A stretch of DNA of 64,000 nucleotides from Polytrichum commune (lineage: Eukaryota > Streptophyta > Polytrichopsida > Polytrichales > Polytrichaceae): positions 71,563,554 to 71,627,553 of the forward strand of contig OX485803.1 in assembly GCA_950295325.1 (NCBI GenBank), in the 5' to 3' direction. A program made the translations under genes and the position numbers. The notes under the pieces are model-generated. The model saw only the letters and a program-made list of their open reading frames with translations, was not told the origin of the DNA and did not search any database. Below are positions 52,746-64,000 of this stretch, piece by piece; the first letter of the stretch is position 1, and each line of letters starts with the position of its first letter.

Positions 52746-55700
52746 GAATATTTGCCTGTACATACCCTCTTTTTGGGCGGATGGTATCGTTGAAATCTTC
52801 CCAATGTTGGAGATGTATCGCTATTTTTGGATGCAAGTACTTGTATTTAGATGAACAACTACATATTAATCTTATTTTCAATTCAACTTCATTCAATAAT
52901 ATGGACATAAGTAGCTTCTTCTATCTTGAGAAGATAGCTTCCTAAATTCCTTACAAGAATGGACAACAACCCATCCTTGACTCAATCTCTTCTTATGGTT
53001 TTCGCTTACAATCTCACGGATTAAAAGTCCATTGCACTTGAGTATGCACGTAGATTTCTTAATATACCCTTCGTTGAGAAGCACACCACATTTATCGTAA
53101 TCACTTAAGGAAGTTTTGTTATGAAGTCAATTGCTACAAAATGTGCCAAAAATTATTTGGTTTCTTCTCAAACAAACACAAGTAGGTAGTATGCACTTTT
53201 TAGAAACATATGAAAATGCCAAGAGCTTGCATCAATTTGTATGAAGTGATAGCACTGTATAAGTGCAAATGATAAACTGCACTAGTGAAAGAAAAAGATG
53301 GTGTAGCTTGCCACCTGCATGAAGCAAGTGAAAGGCTTTGAAATTTAAAATTCCTCATTTGATTGCCGACCATTTGTTCACCTCGAGACAACTTGCATTG
53401 ATTATATTGAATTGTAATGGTATGGTATGGTATGGTGTTGGTAGGAGTGAGGTGTCAAAAGGAGGACCCGGACTAAGATAGTTTTGTCAACCTTCAAAGA
53501 ATAGCGTAGGTCCACTCACTTAAGGTAGATGAGGCGAATCCGGCTAGCTTTCTTAATCAATCACCTATTTTTGGTTCCAGATCTGTGGAGGAATTATATA
53601 TGCTGATGTAGTTGTCACCTTCATGATATTTGGGTTAGTCATTTTTGCAGAAATCAAACTGCACCCAACATTCCCCATAATTAGGAGTGCTTACCCATCG
53701 AGTCCTAACACACTTCATTTTTGTGGGCGAGTTGGGCAAATTAGGAGGCGGCATGTGGTTATCAAGTGCCAACCAACTTGTATTGTGGGTATTCTGTAAT
53801 GAAAAGCTAGTTCAGCAACATTTTATCTAACATGTGACCACTTTAGAGACATGATGCAACCAATATGGGCATTGAACTTGGTTTTCTCTGGCATTGAAAT
53901 GACCAATGTAGAATTTGCTAGTGATGTCGTCCACTTACACAACATTGAACAATGGAAAAGTTCCCCCCCTATAACACTAGATTGGGATGCAAAGAATCTT
54001 TGATTGCAAAACCTAGATCAACACCTTCCTCAACTTCACTTTTAATGATTTCAAATTCTTTGGTCCAAATTCGCAATTGCTAACCTACTCAAGCTTTTGA
54101 TGTTCAAATCCATCAAGTGGATGATACCACATGGTTGGAGGTGCCCCACATTAGCCTCATCTACCTAATGTATGTCAAAGTAACACTATATTCAATATTT
54201 TGGGACTTTTGTGGGTCCCAAAACTGCAAAAAGGTATACTTTGGCCAAATGAGAACATGGGAACATGCTTGGGAACATGAGAATGTGGATGGGAACATGT
54301 GAACGTGATTGGGAACAAGCTAGTAGAAATTGTGTGCAATTGGTGATTCATGAATATGAGAACAAGGAATTGTGGTAATACTTACATCCATGTTGGCCTT
54401 CATAACATGCATCATGTCCACATCTTACATACAATAATGATAATTATCAATATTAGTTGTACAACACTACACAGTAGGTATGTGGACAAATGCATGACAC
54501 ATCTTTGAGAAGCCTTTCATTAAGGTTGTGTATACACACACATGGAGAAATATTATTTGTTTCAATGTGCACGTAAAGCAAATGTTAGAGTTTGAGCTAA
54601 ATCATTTCATGTGACCCTAATTAAGATGGCCCTGTCCACGACTTCTGTAGAAATTTGCATTTAGTAACAACGAAAAAAAGCTAGTTGACTTTTGTCAATT
54701 TGGCCCACCCTATCAACTATAAAAAAACAACGAGCAATTTTGTTTTGTCTAATTCCGTCTGCCTTATGTATTTCCATGTCTTTGATCACCAGGAAAGGCA
54801 TCCATTGGTTGGACGTCTACCAGTTGCATGTCCACGGCCTCGTGTTGCGCACTAGAGTCTAAAACGTCCACCTCAACCACCCTCTGTCCATGCTCTCGTG
54901 CTAAACAACATTTAAGATTATCTTTGGCAAATCCAATTTGTTCTAGTGGAATAGTAACCTTTAGGGGCTCAACATCTTGATCTTCTGGCAGAGGCCAAGC
55001 TACCAAGATGCAATCGATTGGTTGCCAATCAGGATTGGAGTATTTCAAGTCACATTTCCACTTGAAGTTGGGGTTTGAGTCCCACCCATTCCATTTCTTT
55101 GATAGGTCTCTGGCTGTTGAAGTGGGAGTGAACCACTATATAAGAATTTGTCGTGGATACTCCCCCGTGACCGCCAAGTTAGGTGGAGACAAAGCACGGC
55201 AAACCCAAATGGGTCTACCTATATCTTGTTCTTGGGGACGCAATATCAGAAGATGCCCCTCATGCACATTAGTGTGCTATACGGTGGACTTGTTGTGCAT
55301 GTGTGCACAAAGGTCAAGCTATATGTCCAGTTGGTTTACATTTTTTTTATTGACCTAAATTAACACATGCTCACCGTGTCCACTATACCCTCCATTTTAG
55401 GTGTCCACATTAGGTCACAAACCGAAAAAGGTACACCTACCTTACCCTTAGTTATTTTTTTATGATTTTCGTCATCATCATGCTCTCATTATGTTTTCCC
55501 CGTGAGAATTGACTCCATGTATGCAACGGCCTGAAGTGGGGTGAAGTTTCCTAAGCTTGAAAAGTGACCATGACATACGTCACTATTTTACACCATCATA
55601 ACAATGGGAGTAACAAAAGTCATGTCCACGTGGGTGTCACCAAGGTCTTCACAAATATGAATACTAATACAAATATGCAACAAAATTCTCCCCAAAACAT

Positions 55701-56300
55701 AATCATTTTGTGTTGAACCAAACATCACCCTACGGTAATAAACAAAATTCAATAAGAGTGCATCTAAAATCAACTCACTTCTTTGCAAGATGAGGATGCC
55801 TGGTACCGAAAAATGTCTCCTATCACTCACAATTGTATTGTTTTCTCGTAGCCTAAAAAGTAACACCATTCCTTCTTGGCAACACTTGTTTCTTATCCTT
55901 AAATTGTGAACAAGTGAACCTTGACAATGCATCAAGTGAGTCAAAGTGTGAAGCATCCAATCGTATGTTACATTAAATACAAAATAACATCACTTTGGCC
56001 AATCACAACAATTAATCTAAGATCTAAATCTCAACGAGGCAAGGTAAGAAGTGTTCTGCAAAAGAAGAACAATACACTCATTTTAAAAGAAACTCCCACC
56101 CTCTATAAGATTAATCTTGTGGTGATTCCCAATTGAAATCCAACAATGTAGGTCACATGTAAACTCTTTTATTTCTTCAAATTTTTGTGTAAACTCTTCA
56201 CTTCTCTGCAGATCTTATGGATTTGGTTTTTTCTTTTTGTCTAAACTAATTAACATGCATGTAAATGTAGATTGTTGGGTGTGATATCTCTAGGATCAAC
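52746..56300. other. Intergenic, no gene recognised
   Basis: Contains a (TATGG)n run near 53419-53440 and 'gggaacatg' repeats near 54255-54315. Frames at 54764-55048 (-), 55008-55363 (+) and 55588-55956 (-) are under 125 codons and without a recognised domain. The first (acidic, MKYSNPDWQPID...) is the least unlikely to be coding but has no other support. Confidence 0.45.
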
Positions 56301-56303
56301 AAC

Positions 56304-56463
56304 CACTAGCAGAAAACTATGCCCCAAAAAATCGTAGTCGACTAATCAATTACCACTAGTAGAAAACTATACCCAAAAAAACCACAGTCCACTAATCAAC
56401 TATCATTAGTACAAAACTATGCTGATGAATTGCAGTTCTTTTTGGCATAGTTTTCTACTAGTG
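56304..56463. mobile_element. CACTA-type MITE, 160 bp
   Basis: Begins CACTAGCAGAAAACTATGCC and ends GGCATAGTTTTCTACTAGTG, i.e. CACTA...TAGTG ends with one mismatch in 20 bp. About 60-bp internal units starting 'actagtagaaaactat' are repeated roughly three times. The flanks (AAC left, TAC right) are close to a 3-bp duplication. Non-coding. Confidence 0.75.
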
Positions 56464-57601
56464 TACCTTAGCAAGAATTTTGAATGTCACTAGTAATGTG
56501 CATGAAAGAGATGAAGTTTCAATCTAGCTCAGCAATCGTAAGTCTTCAACTGAAGATAAGGGACATGGGTAGCATTCATTGGTAGCATGCCCACATTACG
56601 ACCAACGACTAGCCCAAAGCAATGTGAGAGTTTCCATCTTGATAGGAGATTATGTCTTGTATGCAATGAAGTGAATGGACGAAACTGCAATAGATTACAT
56701 CTAGTGAGGTTAACTATGAGTACTACAAAAAAAATCTTCATTGATAGCAGTAAACTTTGAAAAGAGATGAACTTCTCTTATCAAGAGGGGAATGATTGGT
56801 CTTAGTGGTGGGCATGAATAGAGGTTCATGAGTGCAAGACCAAAACAAAGCAATGGACATTAACGGAACATGCAAATGATTCACAGTATATTTCAAAGCT
56901 CTGTACAATGGATCTTGGGGCTTGTGCTTCAGCAATGTGCTAATTCAGCAGGCCCAACTATATACTAAGTCTGTTCACATCATTTGTGAACTCCACCAGC
57001 AAGCCCAGCTAGTATATACTCTGCACTTCCAGACAAATCATCAACTCAAGAACTGCCTGAGAGGGTCTTATCTTGCTCGAATAGAAAACAGACTATGCAT
57101 ATCTCTTTAATTTACCTGAAAAATGTCCGCGAAACTCAACCTCAGTTTCATAACCTTTAAACCTGAACCTACATTGAAAGGCTGCACTGGTGTATTCCTT
57201 CTATAACAACAGGAGCCTTCAGTTTGAACCGCGAAAGAAGAACTCGAAGTCGAGCTCGACACACGAATTGCTGCCTTTTACTGCCCTGGTATTCTTTTGA
57301 ATGTAATCAACGACCATTGAAAAAACTTGTGCGAACAACATTCACAACCCATTTGCTTGTAGACCTCTGTTTGTTCAGAGGAATCGCAAAATCCAAACAA
57401 AGTCAAGTTCAAGAATCCGTCGCTCCACCGCATACGCCTGAATTTAAGAATCCGTTGTTCCACCGCATACGCCTGAGTTCAATCGTACATGAACGGCCTC
57501 TCACATGGATTATATTTGTACACATCCACGCCTATCGCAGTTTTGTTAGCATCATGTTTCCACTTTACATACATGGACATTACAGAGGATGTAAGATGGC
57601 A

Positions 57602-58483
57602 TTACACTGCCACAGCAGAGAGCCGATTGTTCTTTCGTTGAATTTCCAGTAAACTCAAGCTCTCGGATCTGCACAGTTTAGCAGGTCTTCTCAATTTCTC
57701 CACGCCGGTATTATGCCTCTCCACTGGAATCAGCTTTCGAGTTAAAAGTTCGATCTCTGTTGTCTTCTTCTCAAGCTCTCCTTGCAGCAGCGCCATCGTC
57801 TCTTTCATTCTATCGCACTCGTGTTTGTACTTCGACAGCTGTGCCGCTAGATCCATTGTTTCCATCTCCTTCAACGAGAGCTTCCCTTGTCGCAACGTTT
57901 GGAGCTCGGATTTCACTAATGACAGTTCCTTCTCTGTGCGAGCGAGAGATTGTGACAGCGAAGCAACTTTTGAATTGAAAAGGCGGTTTTCATCCATAGC
58001 CTCGACTTCAAGGTCACCAAGCTGTGCACAGAGCCTCTCCTCTGCGTCTTCCAGGGTTTGAACCAACGAAACCAAGCTATGAATCTCATTTTCGTACCAA
58101 GACTTCATCTCTGTCATCTCTTTATCGTGCCTCTCCTTTTCGTTTTCGAGCCGCTTCTCCAAGTCTCGTTCCTCTCGTCGGATACGGTCCACCTGGAGTG
58201 CCTCCGAGAGAGATTTGTTGAGCGCCCGTGTTTCTGCGTGCGCAGCTCTCTCCAATTCCAATGCTTCGGAAACAGCGTGCAGCTCTCTCTGCAGCTCCGC
58301 AATGTTCACATCCTTCGCCCGAGAATCCAAACTCATTGCCTCGATTAGCTTCCTCAAATCGGAAGTGCTCTCCATTGTGTCGAGGGAAGACGGCACACTC
58401 GTTTCAAGGTCCTTCGAACTTTTGGTCTCCCTCTTAAAATCCTCCCAACCGTAAAACATACTGATTCTTGAAGCTAAATACAA
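57602..58483 (-). CDS. Coiled-coil protein of unknown function
   Basis: Uninterrupted frame of 293 residues, no intron within it. Roughly residues 40-250 are highly charged with long heptad stretches: LRKLIEAMSLD, LHAVSEALELERAAHAETR, RLENEKERHDKEMTEM, LAQTEKELSLVKSELQTL-like and ELEKKTTEIELLTRKL. This predicts an extended, probably dimeric coiled coil. The N-terminus (MFYGWEDFKRE from the second Met at 58459) and the basic Ser-rich tail (KLCRSESLSLLEIQRKN) flank it. I do not recognise the family; such proteins are often cytoskeleton or membrane-trafficking linkers, but nothing here shows it. The second Met is as plausible a start as the first. The complement's many small frames are shadows. 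Upstream, a leader and promoter with GATA and AACT microsatellites fit a real gene. Confidence 0.7.
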   Translation of the reverse strand: MYLASRISMFYGWEDFKRETKSSKDLETSVPSSLDTMESTSDLRKLIEAMSLDSRAKDVNIAELQRELHAVSEALELERAAHAETRALNKSLSEALQVDRIRREERDLEKRLENEKERHDKEMTEMKSWYENEIHSLVSLVQTLEDAEERLCAQLGDLEVEAMDENRLFNSKVASLSQSLARTEKELSLVKSELQTLRQGKLSLKEMETMDLAAQLSKYKHECDRMKETMALLQGELEKKTTEIELLTRKLIPVERHNTGVEKLRRPAKLCRSESLSLLEIQRKNNRLSAVAV

Positions 58484-59130
58484 CTAATCCGACTAGAAGT
58501 CGGCCGCAGACCGCGTACTCGGAAACAGGCCTAATTGGCAATCCAACCCGTATTCAACTCAACAATACACGATCAACGTGCACTCCTCAAGACGAAAGTC
58601 ACAATGAGACTAACTAACTAACTAACTAACTATCTGCTGGGCAGACAGTTACGCGAAGCACGATTGAAACAATTTCTAGAAGCTTCTCCAAAAAGACAGA
58701 AAACCTCGATCTACGAATCCAATCACACGACCAATTCCTCCACAATGCGCCCTCCCAATCTATTTAAGGAGAACAGAGCACCGAACGACGAATCCACACG
58801 CAGCTTCTGAGGGAGCTTCACGTACCAGCAACAAATATCAGTATCCTCAAAAGATCCAAGAAACCTCTAAAACAACGAGAAATGCCTCCGGAACTTCACC
58901 GTACCCGCACCTAACACTTTCACTCAAGCAAAAACAAACCTCTGGTCGAGCACAGAGCACCTCACATTCATCGAAAATGAAATCGCACGTTACAGATAGA
59001 AAGATAGATAGATAGATAGATACTAGTGGAGACGTTTCCTTCCTGCACCTAAAATGTGGTGAGAGACAAGGTACTAGACGCTGGGAGCCAGAAGTGCGGC
59101 ACAAGAAACTCCGGGAATGGCTTACCAAAG
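58484..59130 (-). promoter_or_regulatory. Leader and promoter region of the coiled-coil gene
   Basis: Contains (ACTA)n at 58613-58632 and (GATA)n at 59001-59022. A sequence reading TTAAATAG on the minus strand lies near 58757-58764. No splice structure could be established. Confidence 0.35.
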
Positions 59131-59590
59131 TGCCACATACACATATAAGTTCTTATATGTGCGCAGTCCGTTACTGCGTGGCGACCGTCCAGCTCTGCGA
59201 CGAACAAACAAACAAAGGAGCTGGAGGGGGAGCCGACGACGAAGGAGCGTGGGGGCGTGGGGACAGTGACGAGAGGGGAGCCAGTGTGTGATGATAGGTA
59301 GGTAGTTAAGGAGGAACTGCGTCGCCGCAGTATGCAGCAGCTGCGACGTGGGGTTATAAGCGCAAAGGAAGCCGCGAGGGGGTCTTGACCTGGCTGGGCT
59401 CCACCCGCTTTCCTGGCCCGGTCTCGGCCCGGTCTCGGCCCGGTCTTCTGGTGTGCGCTTTCTCGTTACAAGAGACACACGGTGGGGCCCACGAGAGGAG
59501 TGCTGTGCTGCCCGGCTTCAGTCCCGGGCAGCCCGTCTTCACTTTGCCTGTCGGTTGGCTCGTGGGGAATAATTCTTCTGGGCCATAGAT
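59131..59590. other. GC-rich island
   Basis: A GC- and CpG-rich stretch with a short tandem 'ggtctcggccc' (near 59421-59450) and inverted 'gcccggg' motifs around 59510-59535. Short frames exist in most phases because of the composition. No domain recognised. It may belong to the promoter of the coiled-coil gene or be repeat-derived; similar 'gggcagccc' motifs occur near 61430 and 62550. Confidence 0.4.
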
Positions 59591-59900
59591 TCCTCATAGT
59601 TATTTCAAATGACTTTTGGTAGACTAATAGGAATAACTATGGGGAATCTATGGAATATACTTCAAATTAATGAAGGAAAATCAAAAAGATCACAACATAA
59701 TAGTGTTTTGTGGGACTGACAATATTTTGCAAAATATTCCTCACATTCAGTGTGAATGTGGGGATTATTCCGTAGAATATTGTTAGTCCCACAAAACATT
59801 CTTATGAATTTGAATAATGTTATGGACATGTAACCATGTGAAGTTGGAAACATGAGAATTTCGACCGATTATGCTGAAAAACCTTTCCCAGACACTGGTA
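59591..59900 (+). repeat. Dispersed repeat family R1, copy 5, with a nested MITE
   Basis: R1 blocks 'gaatatacttcaaattaat', 'gatcacaaca', 'gaccgattatgctgaaaa' and 'cagacactgg' are present. Between 'gatcacaaca' and 'tgtaac' about 125 bp is inserted; copy 1 at 4.72 kb has these two blocks contiguous (gatcacaacatgtaac). Confidence 0.7.
59697..59821. mobile_element. Palindromic MITE nested in R1, relative of 4849-4992
   Basis: The inner arms 'gttttgtgggact-acaatatt' and their complement flank the centre 'cacattcagtgtgaatgtg'. The centre and arms match the element at 4849-4992. The left outer arm is shorter than the right. Non-coding. Confidence 0.65.
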
Positions 59901-61640
59901 CGAGTGTACCTCTCATCCATCCATACTTGTTGCGCATTCATTTCAAAAGACTTTTGGTAGACTAGATTGGGGTCTTTAAAGTTGATTATGGTGTAAAATC
60001 AACTGAATAAAGTAACCTCCGGGTTGCATACTGTTTCAGGCTTTTATGTTGGATGGATGAGAGGTATGCTCCTATATATACAAATAATTCGCTCTCTCCG
60101 GTTGACTTTGGGGGCAATGAATTCGTGGTGTGTCTATGTAAAATTGTCCATTAGGCATGTGGAAGTGCAATGAAGTATTTTATAAGTTGGAAATGGCTAT
60201 TTCAAGACAATGTGATTGTAATAAAAGCATCACACACCCCATATTAGTTTATTTCTTAGAAGTATGAGAGACCACAAAGTGGTCGATTTCATGTCAAAGG
60301 GTCAAATCAACAACGTCCAAACCTCCTATTGGAGATACTCCTTTCACAAGATGTTCAAGTTAGGTTAGGATACATCTTTTGACCGTTGGATTGAGCAAAA
60401 GACCTAGTTTGTAGATTCTCCACCATTGAGAAAATTGAAATTTGAGTGCCCGAATTGAAAACTCAATTCTAGGGATGCTTCAATCATGTGCCTCTTGTGA
60501 CTTTTTCCCTTTGAAACTTCTTATGAGCCATAACAATACTCAACGTTTAGCTCTCGTTATGTGGGCCCTCATAATATAACAATCGGATGCTCGAAACGTT
60601 GTGTAAGGAGACTTAGAATAAGATTGAACTCCCGACATCCCATTGTTTTATTACGAAGGCCCACACGGGTGGGTAATGTTATGGCTTATGATTACATACT
60701 GTCTCCACCACAAATGAAAGTTTTGGATGAAACTCTATCGTTACAATATATTTATTTTTAGTTTTATCATTTTTACATGCAACAAACATGATTAATTCAA
60801 ATATGCTCCAATCATGTTGAAGTTTGGTTATAGCTTCAATATACATCTGCCTACTTATGTAGGACTTCACTTCAGAATTTACACTGCTTCAAGTAACCAA
60901 ACATTACTCAAATGCAATGGATTGACCTTCTTGAAAACATGCCCAAACATTTAGGGGTCAATGAAGTTTTGTTGGAACGAATTGGCACTCGACCTTTGTG
61001 CCTAGGGTTTGTTCTTATTGTGTTCCTTCATTATGGATGAAAGGGTCATAGTAAAAACATAGCCCCTATAAAGCGACTCATTCCAACCGAGTTTCATTAC
61101 TCTAATTCGGCACATCCATGGCCCATTTCGGAGTTTTAGTTGTCTTACAATAGTCATTGTGTTTTGTAGAATAGCTCATTGCATTTTCACATGCCTAATG
61201 GATCATGGGCCCTAGGTTACAAGGTTTACGTTCATCACGAGCATGCTATTAAACAGGTGCCATTTAACAAGTTTTATTGGGCAGTTTGAAGTACAAGGAG
61301 TACAACATGTGTGGGAAGAAATTATATGACTTGAATGCACAACCTCCCCAAAAAATGGACCATAGTTCCACCTATAAAAGTACACTCATGGAATCTATAT
61401 CCAATCATTTTTACTATTTACACGATAGCGGGCAGCCCAAGAAATGACTTAGGGCTGCCCACAACAAATGGGGCCCACGTCCAGGTGCGAACAGTACAGG
61501 GTTGGCACCACGTAGTTTTTTACAGTTGGGTTTTGTATAGTTTTTTAAAAAACAAAAAAAACAAAAACCCCCAATCATTTGAGGTTCAACAAAAAATGGT
61601 TTTATTCGGTTTTATTACAGATTAGTTGAGATTATAGGGC
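59901..61640. other. Intergenic, no gene recognised
   Basis: AT-rich, with no domain-bearing frame. Near 61428-61466 'gggcagccc' and 'agggctgccc' form an inverted pair, possibly the end of a small element. Confidence 0.5.
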
Positions 61641-61644
61641 AGAG

Positions 61645-62415
61645 GGCGAATACATATGGCGGCAACTTGAATAAAATCATAGTTTTATTCACAGAAATTG
61701 GGTTTTGCGCATTAAAACCAGAAACCCGATGCATCGGCCAAAAAAAGTTGGGTTTTTTCCACCCTTCCGGGCGGAATACATATGGTAGCAGCTCGAATGA
61801 AACCACAATTTTATTTGCAGAAATTGGGGTTTTTTGCATTAAAACCAAAAACCGAATGCATCGGCTGGAAAAAGTTGGGTTTTTTCCACCCTTGATGATA
61901 ATTGCTGGCTGGAATACATATGGCGGCAATTGAAATAAAATCATGGATTTATTCGCGGAAATCATAATTTTTTGCATTAAAACCAACAACCCAATGCATC
62001 GGCCAAAAAAAGTTGAGTTTTTTCCCACCCGCGATGATAACTACCGGCTAGAATACATATGACGGCAGCTTGAATAAAACCATGGTTTCATTTACAGAAA
62101 TCATATTTTTTTACATTAAAACCAAAAAACTCGATGCATCAGCTGGAAAAAGTTGGGTGTTTTTCCACCCTAGATGATAACCACTGGCTGGAATAAAACC
62201 CATAATTTTATTTACAAAAATCGGGGTTTTTTTTGCATTAAAACCAAAAACCCGATGCATCGGCTGGAAAAAGTTGGGTGTTTTTCCACCCTAGATGATA
62301 ACTAGCAGCTGGAATAAAACCCATAATTTTATTTACAAAAATCTTTTTTTTTTCGCATGAAAACCAAAAACCCGATGCATCGGCTGGAAAGAGTTGGGTG
62401 TTTTTCCACCCTTGG
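61645..62415. repeat. Degenerate tandem array, about six units of 110-140 bp
   Basis: Each unit carries 'gaataaaa-cat', 'ttttatt-acagaaat', 'gcattaaaaccaaaaac', 'ccgatgcatcggctggaaa', 'aagttgggt-ttttccacc' and 'gatgataa'. The first units also have 'aatacatatggcggcag', lost from later ones. The core GATGCATC is palindromic. The last two units are most alike. Frames in both directions are products of the repeat. Confidence 0.85.
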
Positions 62416-62780
62416 AAAGAGTACAGCTTCCTTCCTGTGGCTCTGCCTTCTCTCTCCCTCCCTTTTTAGACTGGTGACTGGCCTCCTCCCCCTTCCGCCT
62501 CCAGGCCGCCGCAGAACGGACCCGGTTCAATGCACCTGGTCCGGGCGGGCAGCTTTCGGAAAAGTCCACCGAAAGTTGCAAGGCTGCCCGGGCGGAAGGC
62601 TGCCCCGCAGCTTCAATAAGCCCCGCCCGCAGGCTCCCCTCCTCCTTCCCCAACGCCCTTGTCGTCAACCCCTCAATCATTCTTTGTGGGGCCCAATGCT
62701 CTCTGACATTTTTCCGCGTCGGCCCGGGCACATGTTTCGGGCAGCATCGGTTAAAAATCCCAGTGTTGCCCAAGTCCAGC
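62416..62780. other. GC-rich segment with inverted repeats
   Basis: Much richer in GC than its surroundings. 'cgggcagctttcgg' and 'ccgaaagttgcaaggctgcccg' can pair. The end (62735-62775) resembles the tail of repeat R1. Frames at 62333-62794 on both strands are low-complexity; no gene assigned. Confidence 0.4.
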
Positions 62781-64000
62781 TGGTCTCAATCTAATCTTCG
62801 TAAACATCAACCCCCCTCCTTAATGTCACTCCCTCTCTTATATCCCAAAACGGTAGGGAACAAGTGGCTTCAGTTTGAATCTCACTCCTTGTTATCACGT
62901 TTCCCTCCCATATATCATGGGTTTCGACACTGAGATTACCTGCCCAGAGAATTCAAACCACATCACGTTTTCATCATTTAGGATTACATTGTCACCATTG
63001 TAATGTTGACTTTGTGCTACTCCACAATATCACATGCTACATTGATCGTTTTTTACCACGCGTCATTGTTAACACTACAAAACTCCTTGATGCCACATGC
63101 ACTTTGGTTACCACGAGCGTGATATTACGGAGTTTCACACCTGTGGTCTTTCGGTGTACGAGAATCACCACAAAGTCACCCCAGCTTTCTCAATGCTTGA
63201 ATTACCATGTGCACAGATTCGTGTCGAGTTATTTAAACCCACCTTTCTAGTTTGTCCTACTAGTGTGGGTGGGCCAAGATAGCATTACGGACGCAAATTT
63301 GAGATTTAGGACAACGGGTCCCGTGTGCATGCCCTATTTTAGAACTTAAACTTCTCTCAAAGTTTGAGAGGTGGAAAGAGGAGGTCCCAAACACTTCTCC
63401 TAATTTTCAAGACGTGCTCCAACACACAACGAGCTAATGAGCTTTTAACATATTCTTTTTCCTCAATGAAGGATCAAACCCATGGCTTCATGCCTCTTTG
63501 AGAGAGAGAGAGTGTACAAATTACTTTAATGAGTCCCAAACTTCAAGTGCCCGATACTTATATGTACTAAAGTATCATGAGTGTTAGTCAATTTGTTTTC
63601 CCATGTTCTCCAACTTCTACTAATTAGATTTTACACAACAAAACTTGTGGTGCAGTAGCAAATCCAATGATGGATGAGTGTGTTGGCGATCGAACCTAGA
63701 TCAATTGGGATTTTAAGCGCATAGGTCTTATCTCATCGTAACACGTGTCTTTTTTCTTTTGTCTTTTTTTAAGTGTCCATTCTTAGCCCCAAGCTTTGCC
63801 ATACTTTATACCACTCAATATATATAGGCGTCTCGTTTAGAAGTGAGACCCGGATAAGGCCCCAAGGTACTCGATGAATTTGAATTTGTTACTAGCCGTT
63901 CCACACTTTCACCTTTTTTGATATAGGAATTCGGGGGCATTGGCGGAAACTTTTGACCCTCGGTTGATACATAGTTGTGAAAGAAGAATTGAAGTGGGCG
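62781..64000. other. Intergenic to the window end
   Basis: No gene recognised. Contains a short (GA)n at about 63502-63513 and AT-rich spacer. Confidence 0.5.

Noticed and set aside
54764..55048. 94-codon minus-strand frame
   Set aside because: No domain, no splice or promoter context, and overlapping frames on the plus strand.
1..64000. tRNA, rRNA or CRISPR features
   Set aside because: No cloverleaf with A and B boxes, no rRNA-like blocks and no spacer-repeat array were seen on either strand by eye.

Overview
This window is nuclear DNA from a land plant with a repeat-rich genome. Five plant-type genes, most with GT-AG introns, are separated by long AT-rich stretches full of transposon remnants. 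There are no operons, ribosome-binding sites or organellar genes. I cannot name the species. The divergence of the genes and the repeat types would suit a non-seed plant, but that is a guess.

Layout, left to right. 1-342: end of a Tourist/Harbinger-like element. 1.5-3.3 kb: badly decayed 3' end of a LINE. 4.6-7.3 kb: small palindromic elements, a 1-kb inverted repeat and a second complete Tourist-like element. 9.08-13.69 kb (+): UDP-glucuronate decarboxylase (UXS), 13 coding exons. 15.5-18.3 kb: dispersed repeats. 21.42-23.67 kb (+): a hydroxyproline-rich-glycoprotein-family gene (At5g52430-like) preceded by local tandem duplications. 24.57-25.67 kb: a non-autonomous hAT element with exact target duplication. 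29.5-30.5 kb: a 36-bp minisatellite containing palindromes. 31.12-43.57 kb (-): a nearly complete 12.4-kb LINE. 46.87-49.40 kb (+): a four-exon LYR-motif gene. 51.20-51.94 kb (+): an unrecognised gene with two Cys4 zinc-ribbon-like motifs. 57.60-58.48 kb (-): an unrecognised coiled-coil gene. 61.6-62.4 kb: a degenerate tandem array. The rest is non-coding repeat-derived DNA.

The most interesting object is the LINE. Its second reading frame runs 8.2 kb in a single frame, broken by four nonsense codons and no frameshift. It carries three tandemly repeated 2A-like (NPGP) ribosome-skipping motifs before the endonuclease domain. The first is canonical (GDIELNPGP). The other two have diverged, but each keeps an Arg-Gln at the same distance downstream. 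The frames meet at an overlapping start/stop, ATGGATAG. ORF2 then encodes an endonuclease, a reverse transcriptase (YVDD), an unassigned domain, RNase H and a CCHC knuckle. The element ends in a perfect 11-bp hairpin beside a 14-bp target duplication, with no poly(A). A 2A array in a plant LINE is, as far as I know, unusual.

The host genes do not form a pathway. UXS makes UDP-xylose for cell walls, the LYR protein is probably mitochondrial, and the other three have no assigned reaction.
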